DNA of 64,000 bases, taken from contig NZ_JAVIDR010000003.1 in the NCBI RefSeq assembly GCF_031157835.1, positions 62,001-126,000 on the forward strand. Direction: 5' to 3'. The position numbers and the translations under genes were made by a program. The notes under the pieces are model-generated. The model saw nothing but the letters and a program-made list of their open reading frames with translations. It was not told the DNA's origin and did not search any database. This DNA comes from Acinetobacter rudis. Its GTDB lineage: Bacteria > Pseudomonadota > Gammaproteobacteria > Pseudomonadales > Moraxellaceae. Position 1 is the first letter of the stretch, and every line of letters begins with the position of its first letter. This document shows positions 63,263 to 64,000 of this stretch, one piece after another.

Positions 63263-63929
63263 TAACCATAGAACAAATTTGATATCCCAATTTATGACAA
63301 GTTTTTATTAATTTTATGTCGTAATTAGAATCAATTTTTTTTCGTAATTCATAAATGTGTGTTCTTAATAAATCTTTATTCGGAAGATTATCTCGCCATA
63401 TGGTAAATTCAAGCCTCTCTCGAGTAACAATTTTCGGGCTTTCACGCATTAATAAAACAAGTAATTTTTTTTCAATTGGATTTAATTTAATATGTACGTT
63501 ATTACGTATTACCTCATCTGTATGTAAGTTATAAGATAAATCAGATACCTTTACTATAGCATTTTTACCCATGCTTCTTGCATGTAAAGCTTTTACTCGT
63601 GCTCTAAGTTCTCGGGTAGAAAACGGTTTAGTTAAATAATCATCTGCACCAGCAGAGAATCCTTCTAGTTTATCTTCTAAATCAGATTTAGCAGTCAACA
63701 TAATAACTGGTGTAAATATATATTCTTCCCTAATTTTTCGTAAAAGCTCAATTCCACTTATTTTTGGCAGCATCCAATCTAATATAAGAATATCGTAGTG
63801 ATTATTTTGGCAAAGTTCTAAAGCAGAGTGAGCATCTCGAGCAACATCTAATAAGTAATGATCTTGCTCAAATACAGCAAATATATTTGCTATTAAATCT
63901 AGATGGTCATCTACAACCAATATCCTCAT
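63249..63929 (-). CDS. OmpR/PhoB-family response regulator
   Basis: The receiver domain has the acidic pair Asp7-Asp8, phospho-acceptor Asp51 in ILDWMLPK, Thr in MLTAKSD and Lys in YLTKPF near 101. The winged-helix C-domain has LNPIEKKLLVLLM, TRERLEFTIW and LRTHIYELRKKID. First gene of the two-component operon. The short region to the window end shows no other gene. Confidence 0.95.
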   Translation of the reverse strand: MRILVVDDHLDLIANIFAVFEQDHYLLDVARDAHSALELCQNNHYDILILDWMLPKISGIELLRKIREEYIFTPVIMLTAKSDLEDKLEGFSAGADDYLTKPFSTRELRARVKALHARSMGKNAIVKVSDLSYNLHTDEVIRNNVHIKLNPIEKKLLVLLMRESPKIVTRERLEFTIWRDNLPNKDLLRTHIYELRKKIDSNYDIKLIKTCHKLGYQICSMVNGND

Positions 63930-64000
63930 TTATGAGATATCCGACAAATAGTAATGATAATACTTACTATTTGCATTAAATGAAAGCTCTGTATGCTATC

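Noticed and set aside
1..64000. tRNA or rRNA genes
   Set aside because: No cloverleaf arms or conserved T-loop pattern noticed by eye on either strand; a tRNA scan was not possible.

Overview
The window is AT-rich bacterial DNA whose gene content points to Acinetobacter: a cyanide-insensitive-type cytochrome bd operon, a ZigA/FolE2/PyrQ zinc-limitation cluster, a four-gene chaperone-usher fimbria operon, and XerC/XerD 'pdif'-type sites with the arms typical of Acinetobacter plasmids. Most genes look chromosomal. The block at 7.3-12.8 kb looks plasmid-derived. Genus is inferred from recognised families and motifs; no search was run.

Layout. 0.2-6.8 kb: HAD phosphatase, an unknown protein, a DUF2946-type protein, cydA-cydB and a 36-codon accessory subunit, a DUF805 membrane protein and a histidine phosphatase. 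7.3-12.8 kb: an accessory island in which a 2,004-bp module (two small leftward genes, a divergent ribbon-helix-helix-like gene, a yfbU gene) is repeated in tandem with only three visible differences. A third, different module (DUF3969-type gene plus remnants) follows. Every module junction is a Xer-like site followed by a long hairpin whose stem changes by compensatory substitutions between copies.

12.9-25.5 kb: VF530 protein, MFS exporter with its TetR repressor and two identical 16-bp operators, a multicopper oxidase, a LysR gene divergent from a fused indolepyruvate ferredoxin oxidoreductase, a haloacid dehalogenase, an alpha/beta hydrolase and a DUF1826-type protein. 25.7-31.2 kb: a small secreted protein, a desaturase-like membrane protein, LysR plus a divergent cupin dioxygenase-like gene, an atypical KAS III lacking two of three catalytic residues, and a metallo-beta-lactamase-fold protein with a degenerate metal motif.

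31.4-36.8 kb: a divergent zinc-limitation regulon. M15 peptidase and zigA run left; folE2, a gamma-carbonic-anhydrase-like gene and pyrQ run right, on either side of two Zur-like boxes, one a 32-bp perfect palindrome. The logic, known for this family of clusters, is that zinc-independent or spare paralogues replace zinc enzymes when zinc is scarce. 36.9-47.5 kb: Lrp regulator, EamA transporter, two LprI-like secreted proteins, an 863-aa fusion of a class III aminotransferase with an acyl-ACP-reductase-like domain (predicted acyl thioester to aldehyde to primary amine), two small exported proteins, yggS, an IS200/IS605-type tnpB element and a MocR-type regulator. 47.6-64 kb: the fimbrial operon, a Nudix hydrolase, an MFS transporter, a FecI-FecR-TonB-receptor iron system under a Fur box, an SGNH hydrolase, an EamA transporter and a two-component system.

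The most novel-looking items are the aminotransferase/acyl-reductase fusion and the tandem Xer-bounded module with its co-varying hairpins. No tRNA, rRNA or CRISPR array was recognised.
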